A stretch of 64,000 bases of DNA. It comes from Zeimonas sp046347945. Its GTDB lineage: Bacteria; Pseudomonadota; Gammaproteobacteria; Burkholderiales; Burkholderiaceae_E. Both the position numbers and the translations under genes were made by a program. How positions within the stretch are numbered: the first letter of the stretch is position 1; the number at the start of each line of letters is the position of its first letter. The stretch is from the NCBI GenBank assembly GCA_046347945.1, contig JAXMFB010000021.1:5258-69257 (forward strand), written 5' to 3'. Below the pieces are notes generated by a model. The model ran no database searches, was not told where the DNA came from, and saw only the letters and a program-made list of their open reading frames with translations. Shown here piece after piece: positions 1-10,496 of the stretch.

Positions 1-338
1 CCAGGCTCGGGCGCCACCGCCAGCGCCTTCGGCACCTCGAACGCCATCCCGTGGCCGTTCTCCTGCGCGAAGATCGCCGAGACGTTCTCGATCGGAATCG
101 ACACCTGCCGAGCAACGCCGCCGAAGCGCGCTTCGAACTCGAGCAACTCGTTGCCGATGGTAAGGCGGTTCGTGGCCGCCGCAGAGATGTTCAGCACGAT
201 CTCGCCGTTGCGCACGAACTCGCGCGGCACCAGCGTGCGCTCGTCGACGGCCACCGCGATGTACGGCCGGTAGCCGTTGTCCGAGCACCACTCGTACAGC
301 GCCCGGATCAGGTACGGCTTGGTGGAAATCTCGGCCAT
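1..338 (-). CDS. sspB: ClpXP specificity-enhancing factor SspB (partial, 3' end outside window)
   Basis: Adaptor that delivers ssrA-tagged and other substrates to the ClpXP protease. The visible part encodes about 112 residues, starting MAEISTKPYLIRALYEWC and containing the folded-domain stretch RTLVPREFVRNGEIVLNIS, which is typical of SspB. The acidic tail and ClpX-binding end would lie beyond position 1. The start ATG (338-336) shares one base with the TGA of sspA (340-338), so the two are translationally coupled. In betaproteobacteria sspA and sspB normally sit downstream of the cytochrome bc1 genes, as here. Confidence 0.93.
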   Translation of the reverse strand, partial: MAEISTKPYLIRALYEWCSDNGYRPYIAVAVDERTLVPREFVRNGEIVLNISAAATNRLTIGNELLEFEARFGGVARQVSIPIENVSAIFAQENGHGMAFEVPKALAVAPEP

Positions 339-952
339 CAGCGGCGCATCACCTTCTCGGACGGAGTGAGCGCCTCGATGTAGGCCGGGCGCGAGAAGAT
401 GCGCTCGGCGTAGCGCAACAGCGGCGCCGCGGTCTTGGGCATGTCGATCCCGTAGTGGTCGAGGCGCCAGAGCAGCGGCGCGATCGCCACGTCGAGCATC
501 GAAAAGTCTTCGCCGAGCATGTACTTGTTCTTGATGAAGATCGGCGTGAGCTGCGTGAGGCGGTCGCGGATCTGCGAGCGGGCCCTGTCCATCGCCTTGG
601 ACGCGTCGCGCGCCTGGTCGCGGCGCTCGAGCTGCTGCACGTGCACGAACAGCTCGCGCTCGAAGTTGAACAGGAAAAGCCTCGCTCGCGCCCGCATGAC
701 CGGGTCGGCCGGCATCAGTTGCGGGTGCGGGAAGCGCTCGTCGATGTACTCGTTGATGATGTTCGACTCGTACAGGATCAGGTCGCGCTCGACCAGGATG
801 GGCACCTGGCCGTACGGGTTCATGATCGAGATGTCCTCGGGCTTGTTGTAGAGGTCGACGTCGCGGATCTCGAAGTCCATGCCCTTCTCGAACAGCACGA
901 AACGGCAGCGCTGCGAGAACGGGCAGGTCGTGCCGGAGTACAGCACCATCAT
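338..952 (-). CDS. sspA: stringent starvation protein A (GST-fold RNA polymerase-associated protein)
   Basis: Encodes 204 residues, the usual SspA size. SspA binds RNA polymerase and changes promoter choice in starvation and stress. An N-terminal thioredoxin-like domain (about residues 1-80) carries CPFSQRC at 10-16 and the GST-like NPYGQVPILV stretch. An all-helical GST C-domain follows. Two ATGs are adjacent (952 and 949); the AGGAG seven bases upstream favours 952. SspA proteins usually lack glutathione transferase activity (family knowledge). It is followed directly by sspB and separated from petC by a terminator. Confidence 0.95.
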   Translation of the reverse strand: MMVLYSGTTCPFSQRCRFVLFEKGMDFEIRDVDLYNKPEDISIMNPYGQVPILVERDLILYESNIINEYIDERFPHPQLMPADPVMRARARLFLFNFERELFVHVQQLERRDQARDASKAMDRARSQIRDRLTQLTPIFIKNKYMLGEDFSMLDVAIAPLLWRLDHYGIDMPKTAAPLLRYAERIFSRPAYIEALTPSEKVMRR

Positions 953-983
953 GGTCGAGCTCCTGATAAGTCTGGGTACCGCA

Positions 984-1023
984 TGAAAAAAATCAGGGTG
1001 AGCCCGTCGGCGGACTCACCCTG
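984..1023 (-). terminator. rho-independent terminator of the pet operon
   Basis: On the minus strand a perfect 9-bp stem (arms 994-1002 and 1015-1023) with a 12-base loop is followed by a run of seven T (plus-strand A run at 986-992). It lies 21 bases after the petC stop, so it should end most bc1 transcripts before sspA. Confidence 0.85.
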
Positions 1024-1044
1024 CATCGGGTCGGTGCCGCCCGG

Positions 1045-1911
1045 TTACTTGACGTCTTTCCAGTATTCCCGGTTCAGCATCCAGGCGAAGACGGTGAACA
1101 CGCCGAGGAACAGCAGCACCCAGACGCCCAGCCGCGTGCGGGTCTGCGCCGTCGGGTCCGACATGTAGGTGACGTAGGCGACGAGGTCTGCGACGTTGTC
1201 GTCGTACGCGGCCTGCGACATCTTGCCGCCCGCGGGCGTGGCGAGCGTCCAGTGCCGCGAAGGGTGATGGTGCAGGCCTTCGAGCTTCTCGGACTTCTCG
1301 GTGCGCACGCCGCTCGCGTCGAAGGTCACGACGGTCTTCGTGAAGCCGGCGGGCTTGCCGGTGCCCTCGTCGGCGACTTCCCTGATCTCCTCGAGCGTGG
1401 CGCCGCGCGCGCCCTGCAGCTCCCAGAACACATGCGGCATGCCGACGTTCTCGAACAGCACGTTGTTCCAGCCGGTCGGCCGGGTGGAATCGCGGAAGTA
1501 CGCGCGCAGGTAGGTGTAGAGCCAGTCGGAACCCGAGCCGGCGCCCGAGGCCCTCGCGCGCGCGATCACCGAGAGGTCGGGCGGCAGCGCGCCGAACCAC
1601 TCCTTGGCGTCGGCGGCGTGCATCGCGATCGACATCGGGTCGCCGACCTTCCCGGCGGTGAACAGCAGGCTCTTCCTGATCTGGTCGTCGTTCAGGCCGA
1701 TGTCGTGCAGCCGGTTGTAGCGCATCAGCGACGCGCTGTGGCAGTTCAGGCAGTAGTTGACGAACAGCTTCGCGCCGTTCTGCAGCGCCGCCTGTTGCGT
1801 GAGCTTCTCGGTGGGGAAGTGGTCCAGCGGATAGCCGGCCTCGGACGCGAAGGCGCTCCCGATCACAAGCGCCGACGCCAGCGCAGCGAGGGACTTGACG
1901 AGTTTTTTCAT
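1045..1911 (-). CDS. petC: cytochrome c1 subunit of the bc1 complex
   Basis: Membrane-anchored periplasmic haem c subunit (288 residues) that passes electrons from the Rieske centre to soluble cytochrome c. Residues 1-22 form a signal peptide ending near FA/SEAG. The haem-attachment CxxCH is at 54-58 (CLNCH) and the likely axial methionine is M158 in NVGMPHVFWEL. A C-terminal transmembrane anchor (about 261-280) ends in NREYWKDVK. The frame stays open far upstream into petB, but the signal peptide fixes the start at 1911. It is the last gene of petABC and ends just before a terminator. Confidence 0.97.
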   Translation of the reverse strand: MKKLVKSLAALASALVIGSAFASEAGYPLDHFPTEKLTQQAALQNGAKLFVNYCLNCHSASLMRYNRLHDIGLNDDQIRKSLLFTAGKVGDPMSIAMHAADAKEWFGALPPDLSVIARARASGAGSGSDWLYTYLRAYFRDSTRPTGWNNVLFENVGMPHVFWELQGARGATLEEIREVADEGTGKPAGFTKTVVTFDASGVRTEKSEKLEGLHHHPSRHWTLATPAGGKMSQAAYDDNVADLVAYVTYMSDPTAQTRTRLGVWVLLFLGVFTVFAWMLNREYWKDVK

Positions 1912-1943
1912 GTTCGATGCAGCTCCGTGTGCCTCGATTGCGC

Positions 1944-3329
1944 TCAGTGCGCCGCGAAGGTGACCCGATCGGGCACCGGCTTGAACTTGCCCATCTTGCT
2001 CCACCACGGCATCAGCAGGAAGAAGGCGAAGTAGATCAGCGTGCCGATCTTCGCGAACAGCGCGTTGACCGGCGACGGCGCGAGCGTGCCGAAGTAGCCG
2101 AGCACCAGGAACACGACGACGAACACGCCGTAGAGCCACCAGTGCAGCGCGGGCCGATAGCGGATCGAGCGGGCGGGGCTCTGGTCGATCCACGGCAGGG
2201 CGAACAGGATCATCACCGAGGCGCCCATCGCGACGACGCCCCAGAACTTCGCGTCGATGACGAAGAAGCCCAGGATCAGCGCCGCGCAGGCGCCGGCGCC
2301 GATGACCTTGGACAGGCCGCTGCGGGCGCTGGCGAGGATGAGCAATGCGAACGCCACCAGGAACGGAATCATCCAGTACATCAGGAAGTCTTCCGTCGTC
2401 GCGCGCAGGACCGAGTAGTACGGCGTGAAGTACCACACCGGCGCGATGTGCGGCGGCGTCTTCAGCGGGTCGGCCGGAATGAAGTTGTTGTACTCGAGGA
2501 AGTAGCCGCCGAACTCGGGCGCGAAGAACAGCACCGCGGAGAACGCCATCAGGAACACCGCCACGCCGAGGATGTCGTGCACGGTGTAGTATGGGTGGAA
2601 CGGGATGCCGTCGAGCGGAATGCCCCGGGCGTCCTTCTTCGCCTTGATCTCGATGCCGTCGGGGTTGTTCGAGCCGACCTCGTGAAGTGCGATGATGTGC
2701 GCGACCACGAGGCCGAGAAGCACCAGCGGCACCGCGATCACGTGGAACGAGAAGAAGCGGTTCAGCGTCGCGTCGCCGACCACGTAGTCGCCGCGGATCC
2801 AGATCGCGAGGTCGGGGCCGATGAACGGGATCGCCGAGAACAGGTTGACGATCACCTGCGCGCCCCAGTACGACATCTGGCCCCACGGCAGCAGGTAGCC
2901 CATGAAGGCCTCGGCCATCAGGCACAGGAAGATCAGGCAGCCGAAGATCCAGACCAGCTCGCGCGGCTTGCGGTACGAGCCGTAGAGCAGCCCGCGGAAC
3001 ATGTGCAGGTAGACGACGATGAAGAACGCCGACGCGCCGGTGGAATGCATGTAGCGGATCAGCCAGCCCCACGGCACGTCGCGCATGATGTACTCGACCG
3101 ACGCGAACGCCTGTGCCGCGTCGGGCTTGTAGTGCATGACCAGCACGATGCCCGTGACGATCTGGATGACCAGCACCAGCATCGCCAGCGAGCCGAAGAA
3201 GTACCAGAAGTTGAAGTTCTTCGGCGCGTAGTACTCGGACAGGTGCTCTTTCCAGAGCTTCGTCAGCGGGAAGCGGGTATCGATCCAGCCCAGCAGACCA
3301 GTGGTTTCGACCGTTTTTTCCTGCGCCAT
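1944..3329 (-). CDS. petB: cytochrome b subunit of the bc1 complex
   Basis: Integral membrane quinol-oxidising subunit (461 residues) with two b haems. The haem histidines are visible in YMHSTGAS and YLHMFRG (helix B) and in FSFHVIAVP and VAHIIALHEVGS (helix D). The Qo-site motif reads PVWY rather than the textbook PEWY; I recall PVWY as the form found in beta- and gammaproteobacteria. The start at 3329 is chosen over an upstream in-frame ATG at 3392 because it has a GGGGAG ribosome binding site and begins at MAQEKTVETTG. It lies between petA and petC on one strand. Confidence 0.97.
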   Translation of the reverse strand: MAQEKTVETTGLLGWIDTRFPLTKLWKEHLSEYYAPKNFNFWYFFGSLAMLVLVIQIVTGIVLVMHYKPDAAQAFASVEYIMRDVPWGWLIRYMHSTGASAFFIVVYLHMFRGLLYGSYRKPRELVWIFGCLIFLCLMAEAFMGYLLPWGQMSYWGAQVIVNLFSAIPFIGPDLAIWIRGDYVVGDATLNRFFSFHVIAVPLVLLGLVVAHIIALHEVGSNNPDGIEIKAKKDARGIPLDGIPFHPYYTVHDILGVAVFLMAFSAVLFFAPEFGGYFLEYNNFIPADPLKTPPHIAPVWYFTPYYSVLRATTEDFLMYWMIPFLVAFALLILASARSGLSKVIGAGACAALILGFFVIDAKFWGVVAMGASVMILFALPWIDQSPARSIRYRPALHWWLYGVFVVVFLVLGYFGTLAPSPVNALFAKIGTLIYFAFFLLMPWWSKMGKFKPVPDRVTFAAH

Positions 3330-3425
3330 CTTCAATGCTCCCCGCGAGGCTTCACGAGTGATGGGTTGATCCTTGGACCCCGGTTTCGCCACGGACGCCG
3401 GGGGGCAGACTTCGCTTGTCGCTCG

Positions 3426-4028
3426 TCAGGCCTTCTTGTCGTCGCCGATCAGCAGGCGCGTGTCGGACAGGTACATGTGCGGCGGCACCTCGAGGTTGTC
3501 GGGCGCCGGCTTGTTCTTGAACACGCGGCCGGCCAGGTCGAAGGTGGAGCCATGGCAGGGGCACAGGAAACCGCCCGCCCAGTCGGCCGGCAGCGACGGG
3601 TCGCCGCCGCCCTCGAACTTGTCGATCGGCGAGCAGCCCAGGTGCGAGCAGATGCCGACCACGACCAGGTACTCGGGCTTGATCGAGCGGTATTCGTTCT
3701 TTGCGTAGTCGGGCGTGGGGTAGGCGGTGCGCAGCGAATCCGGATCGGCGACCTTGTCGTCGGTCTTCTTCAGCGACTCGAGCATTTCCGGCGTGCGCCG
3801 CACCACCCAGACCGGCTTGCCGCGCCATTCGACCCGCTTGAGCTCGCCCGGTTTCATGCCGGCGATGTCGACTTCGACCGGCGCCCCCGCGGCCTTGGCC
3901 TTCTCGGAAGGCGCCAGCGTGCTGACGAACGGGATGGCCACCGCAACGGTGCCGACGGCGCCCGCGGCACAGGTCAGGCCGATGGCGGTCCGGCGGGACG
4001 AGTCCAGTGGCTTGGGTGAATCGCTCAT
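3426..4028 (-). CDS. petA: Rieske iron-sulfur subunit of the bc1 complex
   Basis: Encodes 200 residues. The N-terminus has a twin-arginine signal-anchor (SSRRTAIG, arginines 12-13) and a hydrophobic segment to about residue 37, so export through the Tat system encoded at 6.8-8.5 kb is expected. The 2Fe-2S ligand motifs are CSHLGC (127-132) and CPCHGS (156-161), including both ligand histidines. It is the first gene of petABC, with an AGGGAAG ribosome binding site just before the ATG and a candidate promoter about 45 bases upstream. Confidence 0.97.
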   Translation of the reverse strand: MSDSPKPLDSSRRTAIGLTCAAGAVGTVAVAIPFVSTLAPSEKAKAAGAPVEVDIAGMKPGELKRVEWRGKPVWVVRRTPEMLESLKKTDDKVADPDSLRTAYPTPDYAKNEYRSIKPEYLVVVGICSHLGCSPIDKFEGGGDPSLPADWAGGFLCPCHGSTFDLAGRVFKNKPAPDNLEVPPHMYLSDTRLLIGDDKKA

Positions 4029-4073
4029 GACTTCCCTGTTGGAGATGATGTCGGGCGGGATCGAAAACCCCCT

Positions 4074-4103
4074 ATTTTAGCGTATTGCGGCGCAACGATT
4101 AAA
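4074..4103 (-). promoter_or_regulatory. candidate sigma-70 promoter of petABC
   Basis: On the minus strand a TAAAAT -10 element (4079-4074) lies 18 bases after TTTAAT (4103-4098), inside a short AT-rich patch. The -35 match is weak. Nothing else resembling a promoter or gene is seen in the 288-base gap between petA and mscL. Confidence 0.4.
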
Positions 4104-4316
4104 GGGGCGGTGGCTGCGGCGCTACGAAGGGCGGCGCGCTGCCCGCGGTTCGCTCGCTGAATCGGGCCCCGGTTCGCCCCGGGGCAACGACTGCATGCGG
4201 CCGGCGTGACGCCGGCGTCGTCGCAGTGCTAAGGTTGACGCGGACCGCTCGGGTCGTCGCGGACGGACCGGCACGTCGGACAACGGGTCGAACAACGAGA
4301 AGCAGGGAGAAACGAC

Positions 4317-4748
4317 ATGGGCATGATGGCGGAGTTCAAGGAATTCGCAATGAAGGGCAACGTGATGGATCTCGCCGTCGGCGTGATCATCGGCGGGGCC
4401 TTCGGAAAGATCGTCGACTCCCTGGTCGGCGACGTGATCATGCCGGTGATCTCGGCCATCCTGGGCGGCCGTTTCGACTTCAGCGGCCTGTTCATCGCGC
4501 TGGGCAAGGTGCCCGACGGCACCGCGATGACGCTCGACGCGCTGAAGAAGGCCGGGGTGCCGGTCTTCGCCTACGGCAACTTCATCACGATCCTGATCAA
4601 CTTCGTCATCCTGGCCTTCGTGATCTTCATGATGGTCAAGATGATGAACCGCTGGAAAGAGCAGCCGGCCCCCGCTGCCCCGGCCGCCCCGCCCGCGCAG
4701 GAAGTGCTGCTGGGCGAGATCCGCGACCTGCTGAAGACCCGCGCCTGA
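4317..4748 (+). CDS. mscL: large-conductance mechanosensitive channel
   Basis: Homopentameric emergency release valve of the inner membrane, 143 residues. The N-terminal helix EFKEFAMKGNVMDLAVGVII begins the first transmembrane segment, a periplasmic loop follows, and the second segment is FITILINFVILAFVIFMMVK. The C-terminal part ends in the usual helix EVLLGEIRDLLK. An Ala/Pro-rich linker (PAPAAPAAPP) precedes that helix. The start is set by GGGAG upstream of the first ATG; the ATG at 4323 is a less likely alternative. It is convergent with nif3, 29 bases apart. Confidence 0.97.
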   Translation: MGMMAEFKEFAMKGNVMDLAVGVIIGGAFGKIVDSLVGDVIMPVISAILGGRFDFSGLFIALGKVPDGTAMTLDALKKAGVPVFAYGNFITILINFVILAFVIFMMVKMMNRWKEQPAPAAPAAPPAQEVLLGEIRDLLKTRA

Positions 4749-4777
4749 GCGCCGGCCCGGCCGCGAGGCCGCGCCGC

Positions 4778-5576
4778 TCAGACCGGGTTGTCGTCGTCGA
4801 CGTACCGGTGCGCGATGCGCAACCGGGCGGCGACGTGCTCGCCGAGCGCCTGCACGCCGTAGCGCTCGGTCGCGTGATGGCCTGCGGCGAAATAGACGAC
4901 GCCGGCCTCGCGGGCCAGGTGCGTCGTCCGCTCGGCGATCTCGCCGCTCACGAACGCGTCGGCGCCCGCCGCGATCGCCTGATCGAGCATGTCCTGCGCC
5001 GCGCCGGTGCACCAGGCCAGGCGCCGGATGCGCCGGTCCAGCGCCCCCACCGCCAGCGGCTCGCGGCCAAGCCGCTCGCCGAGTTGCCGCGCGACCCGCT
5101 CGGCGCTCGCCGGCCGCGCGAGGTCGTGCCAGGCGATCAGGCCCTGCTCCCCCGCCTGGCCATCGACGCGCCAGCCCATCCGCGCGGCGAGCTGCGCGTT
5201 GTTGCCCAGTTGCGGATGCACGTCCAGCGGCAGGTGATACGCGAACAGGTGCAGGCCGTGGCCGAGCACTTCGGCCAACCGGGCGCGTCGCGTGCCCGTC
5301 ACCCGCGGATCTTCGCCGCGCCAGAACCAGCCGTGGTGTACCAGCAGCGCGTCGGCGCCGTCGTCGACCGCGGCGCGGATCAGCGCGAGACTCGCGGTGA
5401 CGCCGCTCACGAGCCGGCGGATCGGGCGCTCGCCTTCCACCTGCAGGCCGTTTGGGCAATAATCGGCGAACCTGCTCGCCCCGAGTACCTCCTCGAAGCA
5501 CGCCGACAGTTCGGCGGCGGTGACCGCCGCGGCAGCCGAACCCCGTTCCGTGCGTCCCTCTCCGCGTCGCCGAGTC

Positions 5577-5578
<2 letters not shown>
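4778..5578 (-). CDS. Nif3-like dinuclear metal-centre protein (YbgI/DUF34 family)
   Basis: Encodes 266 residues, normal for the family, which forms hexameric toroids with a two-metal site; the biochemical role is unsettled (GTP cyclohydrolase I type 2-like). The NIF3 signature region is FADYCPNGLQVEG. Likely metal ligands are in LLVHHGWFWRGEDP and in HHATERYGVQALGEHVA near the C-terminus. The only reasonable start is the ATG at 5578-5576, which overlaps the start codon of the divergent protease gene within the palindrome CATG. No convincing ribosome binding site is seen. In Burkholderiales this gene commonly neighbours the protease and tatC. Confidence 0.92.
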
Positions 5579-6791
<1,213 letters not shown>

Positions 6792-6812
6792 GCGGGGAAA
6801 CGAACGGGCGCC

Positions 6813-7646
6813 CTAGCGCTGCCCACCGCCCGGCGACGTGGGGTCGGCGGGCGCCGGGGTGACGGCCGCGGCCGCGCTGCCCGGCTCGCCCGAGCCGGCT
6901 TCGGCAGCCTCTTCGTCGTCGGGGGCGCGGCTGCGCGCCTTGATGAAGCCCGCCAGCACGATGCCCAGTTCGTAGAGCAGGATCAGCGGGATCGCGAGCA
7001 TGAACTGGCTGAGCACGTCGGGCGGAGTCAGCACCGCCGCGACGATGAAGGCTCCGACCACCACGTAGCGGCGCGCCGCGCGCAGCTGCGCGGTCGTGAC
7101 CATGCCCAGCTTGACCAGCAGCATCTCGGCCACCGGCACCTCGAAGGTCAGGCCGAAGCCGAAGAAGATCGCGAGCGTGAAGTCCCAGTACTTCTGCAGG
7201 TCCTGCAGCACGTCGGCGCCGGTGCGCGAAGCGAATGCGAAGAAGAACTTGTAGGCGGCCGGCAGCACGAACCAGTAGGCGAACGCGATGCCGACGACCA
7301 GGAAGAAGATGCTCGAGACGATCAGCGGCAGCGCGAACTTCTTCTCGTGCTCGTACAGGCCCGGCGCGACGAAGGCCCACGCCTGGTACATGATCCACGG
7401 GAGCGACAGCAGCACCGCGGCCAGGAACGACACCTTGGTCAGCGTGAAGAACGCGCCAGCCTGGTCGGTGAAGATCGGCTTGGTGCCCGGCGGCAGCGAC
7501 TGGTACAGCGGCTGCGACAGGAACTTCATGATCTCGCCGGAGAAGTAGAAGCACACGCCGAACAGCACGAGCACCACCACCAGCGACCGGATCATCCGGT
7601 CGCGCAGTTCGACGAGGTGGGAGACGAAGCTTTCTTCCTGGCTCAT
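6813..7646 (-). CDS. tatC: Sec-independent protein translocase TatC
   Basis: Core membrane subunit of the twin-arginine translocase, 277 residues. Residues SFVSHLVELRDRMIRS form the conserved cytoplasmic N-terminus that helps bind the twin-arginine signal. Six transmembrane segments follow, with the family stretches LPWIMYQAWAFVAPGLY and FGFGLTFEVPVAEMLL. The C-terminal 30 residues are acidic and Ala/Pro-rich, a low-complexity tail beyond the core. It is the third gene of tatABC and converges on the protease gene with a 21-base gap. Confidence 0.97.
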   Translation of the reverse strand: MSQEESFVSHLVELRDRMIRSLVVVLVLFGVCFYFSGEIMKFLSQPLYQSLPPGTKPIFTDQAGAFFTLTKVSFLAAVLLSLPWIMYQAWAFVAPGLYEHEKKFALPLIVSSIFFLVVGIAFAYWFVLPAAYKFFFAFASRTGADVLQDLQKYWDFTLAIFFGFGLTFEVPVAEMLLVKLGMVTTAQLRAARRYVVVGAFIVAAVLTPPDVLSQFMLAIPLILLYELGIVLAGFIKARSRAPDDEEAAEAGSGEPGSAAAAVTPAPADPTSPGGGQR

Positions 7647-7719
7647 GGAGATCGGATCGGGCTGCGGGCGCGAAGGCGCCCGCTGGGCCGGTGCCGCGCG
7701 GTGCGCGGACCGGGCCGTG

Positions 7720-8151
7720 TCAGTGGTGACGGCGCTTCGGACGCTTGTGCCCGAGCTCCTTCTCGCGCTCGATGCGCCGGTCGTGGATCCGCTCGCGCAG
7801 GCGCCGCTGCGCGTAGACCTTGTCCCAGTCGGTGGCCGGCTCGCTGGCGCCGGCCTTCGTGCCGTCGAGGTCGGCCGCGATCGAGTCGAACTGCGACTGC
7901 GTCTCGGAGATCGTCGATTTCAGCGTGGCTTCGAGGTTCTGCGCCGCGCCGGTGACCTCGCTCTGGAGCTTGCGCAATTCGTCGAGCTCCATCTGGCGGT
8001 TGATGTCCGACTTCACGTCGGCGACGTAGCGCTGCAGCTTGCCGAGCCACTGCCCGGCCTGCTTCGCGACCTTCGGCAGGCGCTCGGGGCCGAGCACGAT
8101 CAGGCCCACGATCGCCACGATGACCATCTCGGAGAAACCGAAGTCGAACAT
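7720..8151 (-). CDS. tatB: Sec-independent protein translocase TatB
   Basis: Encodes 143 residues. One N-terminal membrane helix (FSEMVIVAIVGLIVLGPERLP, with the conserved Glu and the hinge GPERLP) leads into a long amphipathic helix and a charged tail ending KRPKRRHH. TatB partners TatC in recognising folded substrates with twin-arginine signals, such as the Rieske protein in this window. It lies between tatA and tatC with gaps of 106 and 73 bases. Confidence 0.95.
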   Translation of the reverse strand: MFDFGFSEMVIVAIVGLIVLGPERLPKVAKQAGQWLGKLQRYVADVKSDINRQMELDELRKLQSEVTGAAQNLEATLKSTISETQSQFDSIAADLDGTKAGASEPATDWDKVYAQRRLRERIHDRRIEREKELGHKRPKRRHH

Positions 8152-8257
8152 CTTCGCGTCTCAGGCAATCGGGCGACCGGCAATCGTGCCCCCCGGAAAC
8201 GACGCGAGCGGCCGCAGGCGACCGCTCGCAGGCGAAACCGGGCGCCCGTTGCGTCGA

Positions 8258-8470
8258 TCAGCTCTTTTCGCGGGCCTCGACATCGATGGTCTTCGACGAT
8301 GCCTGCTGCGATTCGGAGGCCGCCTTCTCGGTGCCTTCCTTGACGCCTTCCTTGAACCCGCGCACCGCTCCGCCGAGGTCGGATCCGATGTTGCGCAGCT
8401 TCTTGGTCCCGAAGATCAGCATGATGATCACCAGCACGATCAGCCAGTGCCAGATGCTAAGACTTCCCAT
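8258..8470 (-). CDS. tatA: Sec-independent protein translocase TatA
   Basis: Encodes 70 residues: a short membrane helix (IWHWLIVLVIIMLIF), the FGTKKLRNIG hinge and the amphipathic helix SDLGGAVRGFKEGVKEG. TatA forms the pore-like oligomer of the translocase. The gene starts 12 bases after the hinT stop, so the tat genes probably share the long his transcript. Confidence 0.96.
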   Translation of the reverse strand: MGSLSIWHWLIVLVIIMLIFGTKKLRNIGSDLGGAVRGFKEGVKEGTEKAASESQQASSKTIDVEAREKS

Positions 8471-8482
8471 GTCGTACTCCCG

Positions 8483-8884
8483 TCAGGTGCGGTTCATGCC
8501 CGAGCCGAGTGGCTCGGGCCCGCCTAGCACATGTACGTGAAGATGATACACCTCCTGCCTGCCCACCCTGCCGTTGTTGACGACCACCCGGAAGCCGTCG
8601 GTGGCACCCTGCTCGCGCGCGAGCCGGCCGGCGACGCCGAGCAGCTTGCCGAGCAGCGCCTGATGCTTCATGTCGGCGTCGTAAAGGTTCTCGAGGTGCA
8701 GCCGGGGAACGATCAGGAAGTGCACCGGGGCCGATGGGTGGATGTCGTGAAAGGCGACGATTTCGTCGTCCTCGTAGACCTTGCGCGACGGGATCTCCCC
8801 GCGCGCGATGCGGCAGAACAGGCAGTCGGCCTTGTGGCCCGCCGGCGCCTGCCCGCCGGCGCTTGCTCCGGTATTCGTGCTCAC
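8483..8884 (-). CDS. hinT: HIT-family purine nucleoside phosphoramidase (HinT)
   Basis: Encodes 133 residues. The histidine triad is at the C-terminal side (YHLHVHVLGG), preceded by the N-terminal CLFCRIARGEIPS and the FHDIHPSAPVHFLIVPR stretch. HinT hydrolyses AMP-lysine-type phosphoramidates. It has about 15 extra N-terminal residues (Gly/Ala-rich) before the family core. The start is a GTG directly after the hisE stop (TGA-GTG). The hisE-hinT-tat order is conserved in Burkholderiales. Confidence 0.95.
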   Translation of the reverse strand: MSTNTGASAGGQAPAGHKADCLFCRIARGEIPSRKVYEDDEIVAFHDIHPSAPVHFLIVPRLHLENLYDADMKHQALLGKLLGVAGRLAREQGATDGFRVVVNNGRVGRQEVYHLHVHVLGGPEPLGSGMNRT

Positions 8885-9292
8885 TCAGGCCTCCCCCCTG
8901 GAACCGGACTTCCTCGCGGCTTTCTCGTCGAGTCCGGGCAGGCCCTCGCGGCGGGCCAGTTCGTCGAGCACCTGGCGCGGCGACAACCCGAAGTGGGCCA
9001 GCATCACCAGGCAGTGGAACCACAGGTCGGCGGTCTCGGCGACGATCCGCTCGGGCACGCCGTCCTTCGCGGCCATCACGGTCTCGGTCGCTTCCTCGCC
9101 GATCTTCTTCAGGATCGCGTCGGGTCCCCTGGAGAGCAGCCGCGCGACGTAGGAGCGCTCGGGGTCACCCCCCTTGCGCGACTCGAGCACGGCCGCCAGC
9201 CGATCGAGGATCGCCCCGGCATCGTCGGGCGCCGCATCCGCCGCCGCTGCGAACGGCGCGCCCCCTGTCTTCGCATCGCTTCGGCGCGTCAT
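8885..9292 (-). CDS. hisE: phosphoribosyl-ATP pyrophosphatase
   Basis: Second step of histidine synthesis: hydrolyses PR-ATP to PR-AMP. Encodes 135 residues, an all-helical MazG-like domain with the metal-binding KKIGEEATETVMAAKD and ETADLWFHCLVML. HisE is a separate protein here, not fused to HisI. The first 25 or so residues are Ala-rich and outside the conserved domain. The ATG overlaps the hisI stop (ATGA). Confidence 0.96.
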   Translation of the reverse strand: MTRRSDAKTGGAPFAAAADAAPDDAGAILDRLAAVLESRKGGDPERSYVARLLSRGPDAILKKIGEEATETVMAAKDGVPERIVAETADLWFHCLVMLAHFGLSPRQVLDELARREGLPGLDEKAARKSGSRGEA

Positions 9293-9705
9293 CGGTAGAT
9301 CGACTCCGGGTCCTTCAGCACCGGCTCGACCACGACCCAGTGCCCGTTCTCGAGGCGCCTGAAGAAGCACGAGTGGCGCCCGGTGTGGCAGGCGATGCCT
9401 CCGGCCTGCTCGACCTTCAGCAGGACCACGTCGCCGTCGCAGTCGAGGCGCAACTCGCGAACGGCCTGGACGTGCCCGGACTCCTCGCCCTTGCGCCACA
9501 GGCGGCCGCGCGAGCGCGACCAGTAGACCGCGCGGCCCGTGGCGACGGTTTCGGCGAGCGCCTCGCGGTTCATCCAGGCCACCATGAGGATGCGGTCGGT
9601 CGACGCCTCCTGGGCGATCGCGGGCACGAGGCCGTCGGCGTCGAACCGGACCTCGTCCAGCCAGGCGCTGTCGCCGCGCGGGTGGCCGGTGCTCGCGGGA
9701 TCCAT
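9289..9705 (-). CDS. hisI: phosphoribosyl-AMP cyclohydrolase
   Basis: Third histidine step: opens the adenine ring of PR-AMP. Encodes 138 residues with the metal-binding signatures LDCDGDVVLLKVEQ and CHTGRHSCF, and the early MVAWMNREAL motif. The start MDPASTGHPRG is at 9705, 16 bases after hisF; the frame is open upstream but shows no homology there. The gene overlaps hisE by four bases. Confidence 0.96.
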   Translation of the reverse strand: MDPASTGHPRGDSAWLDEVRFDADGLVPAIAQEASTDRILMVAWMNREALAETVATGRAVYWSRSRGRLWRKGEESGHVQAVRELRLDCDGDVVLLKVEQAGGIACHTGRHSCFFRRLENGHWVVVEPVLKDPESIYR

Positions 9706-9721
9706 GGCTGCCGCGCCCGCG

Positions 9722-10483
<762 letters not shown>

Positions 10484-10496
10484 CGGCGCGGCGCGC

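Noticed and set aside
1045..3072. Long open frame that appears to fuse cytochrome c1 to sequence inside petB
   Set aside because: The cytochrome c1 signal peptide and start are at 1911; the upstream part is an antisense-free shadow of petB in another frame kept open by high GC.
4742..4785. GC-rich dyad between mscL and nif3 as a bidirectional terminator
   Set aside because: The stem is short and interrupted and there is no T run on either strand.
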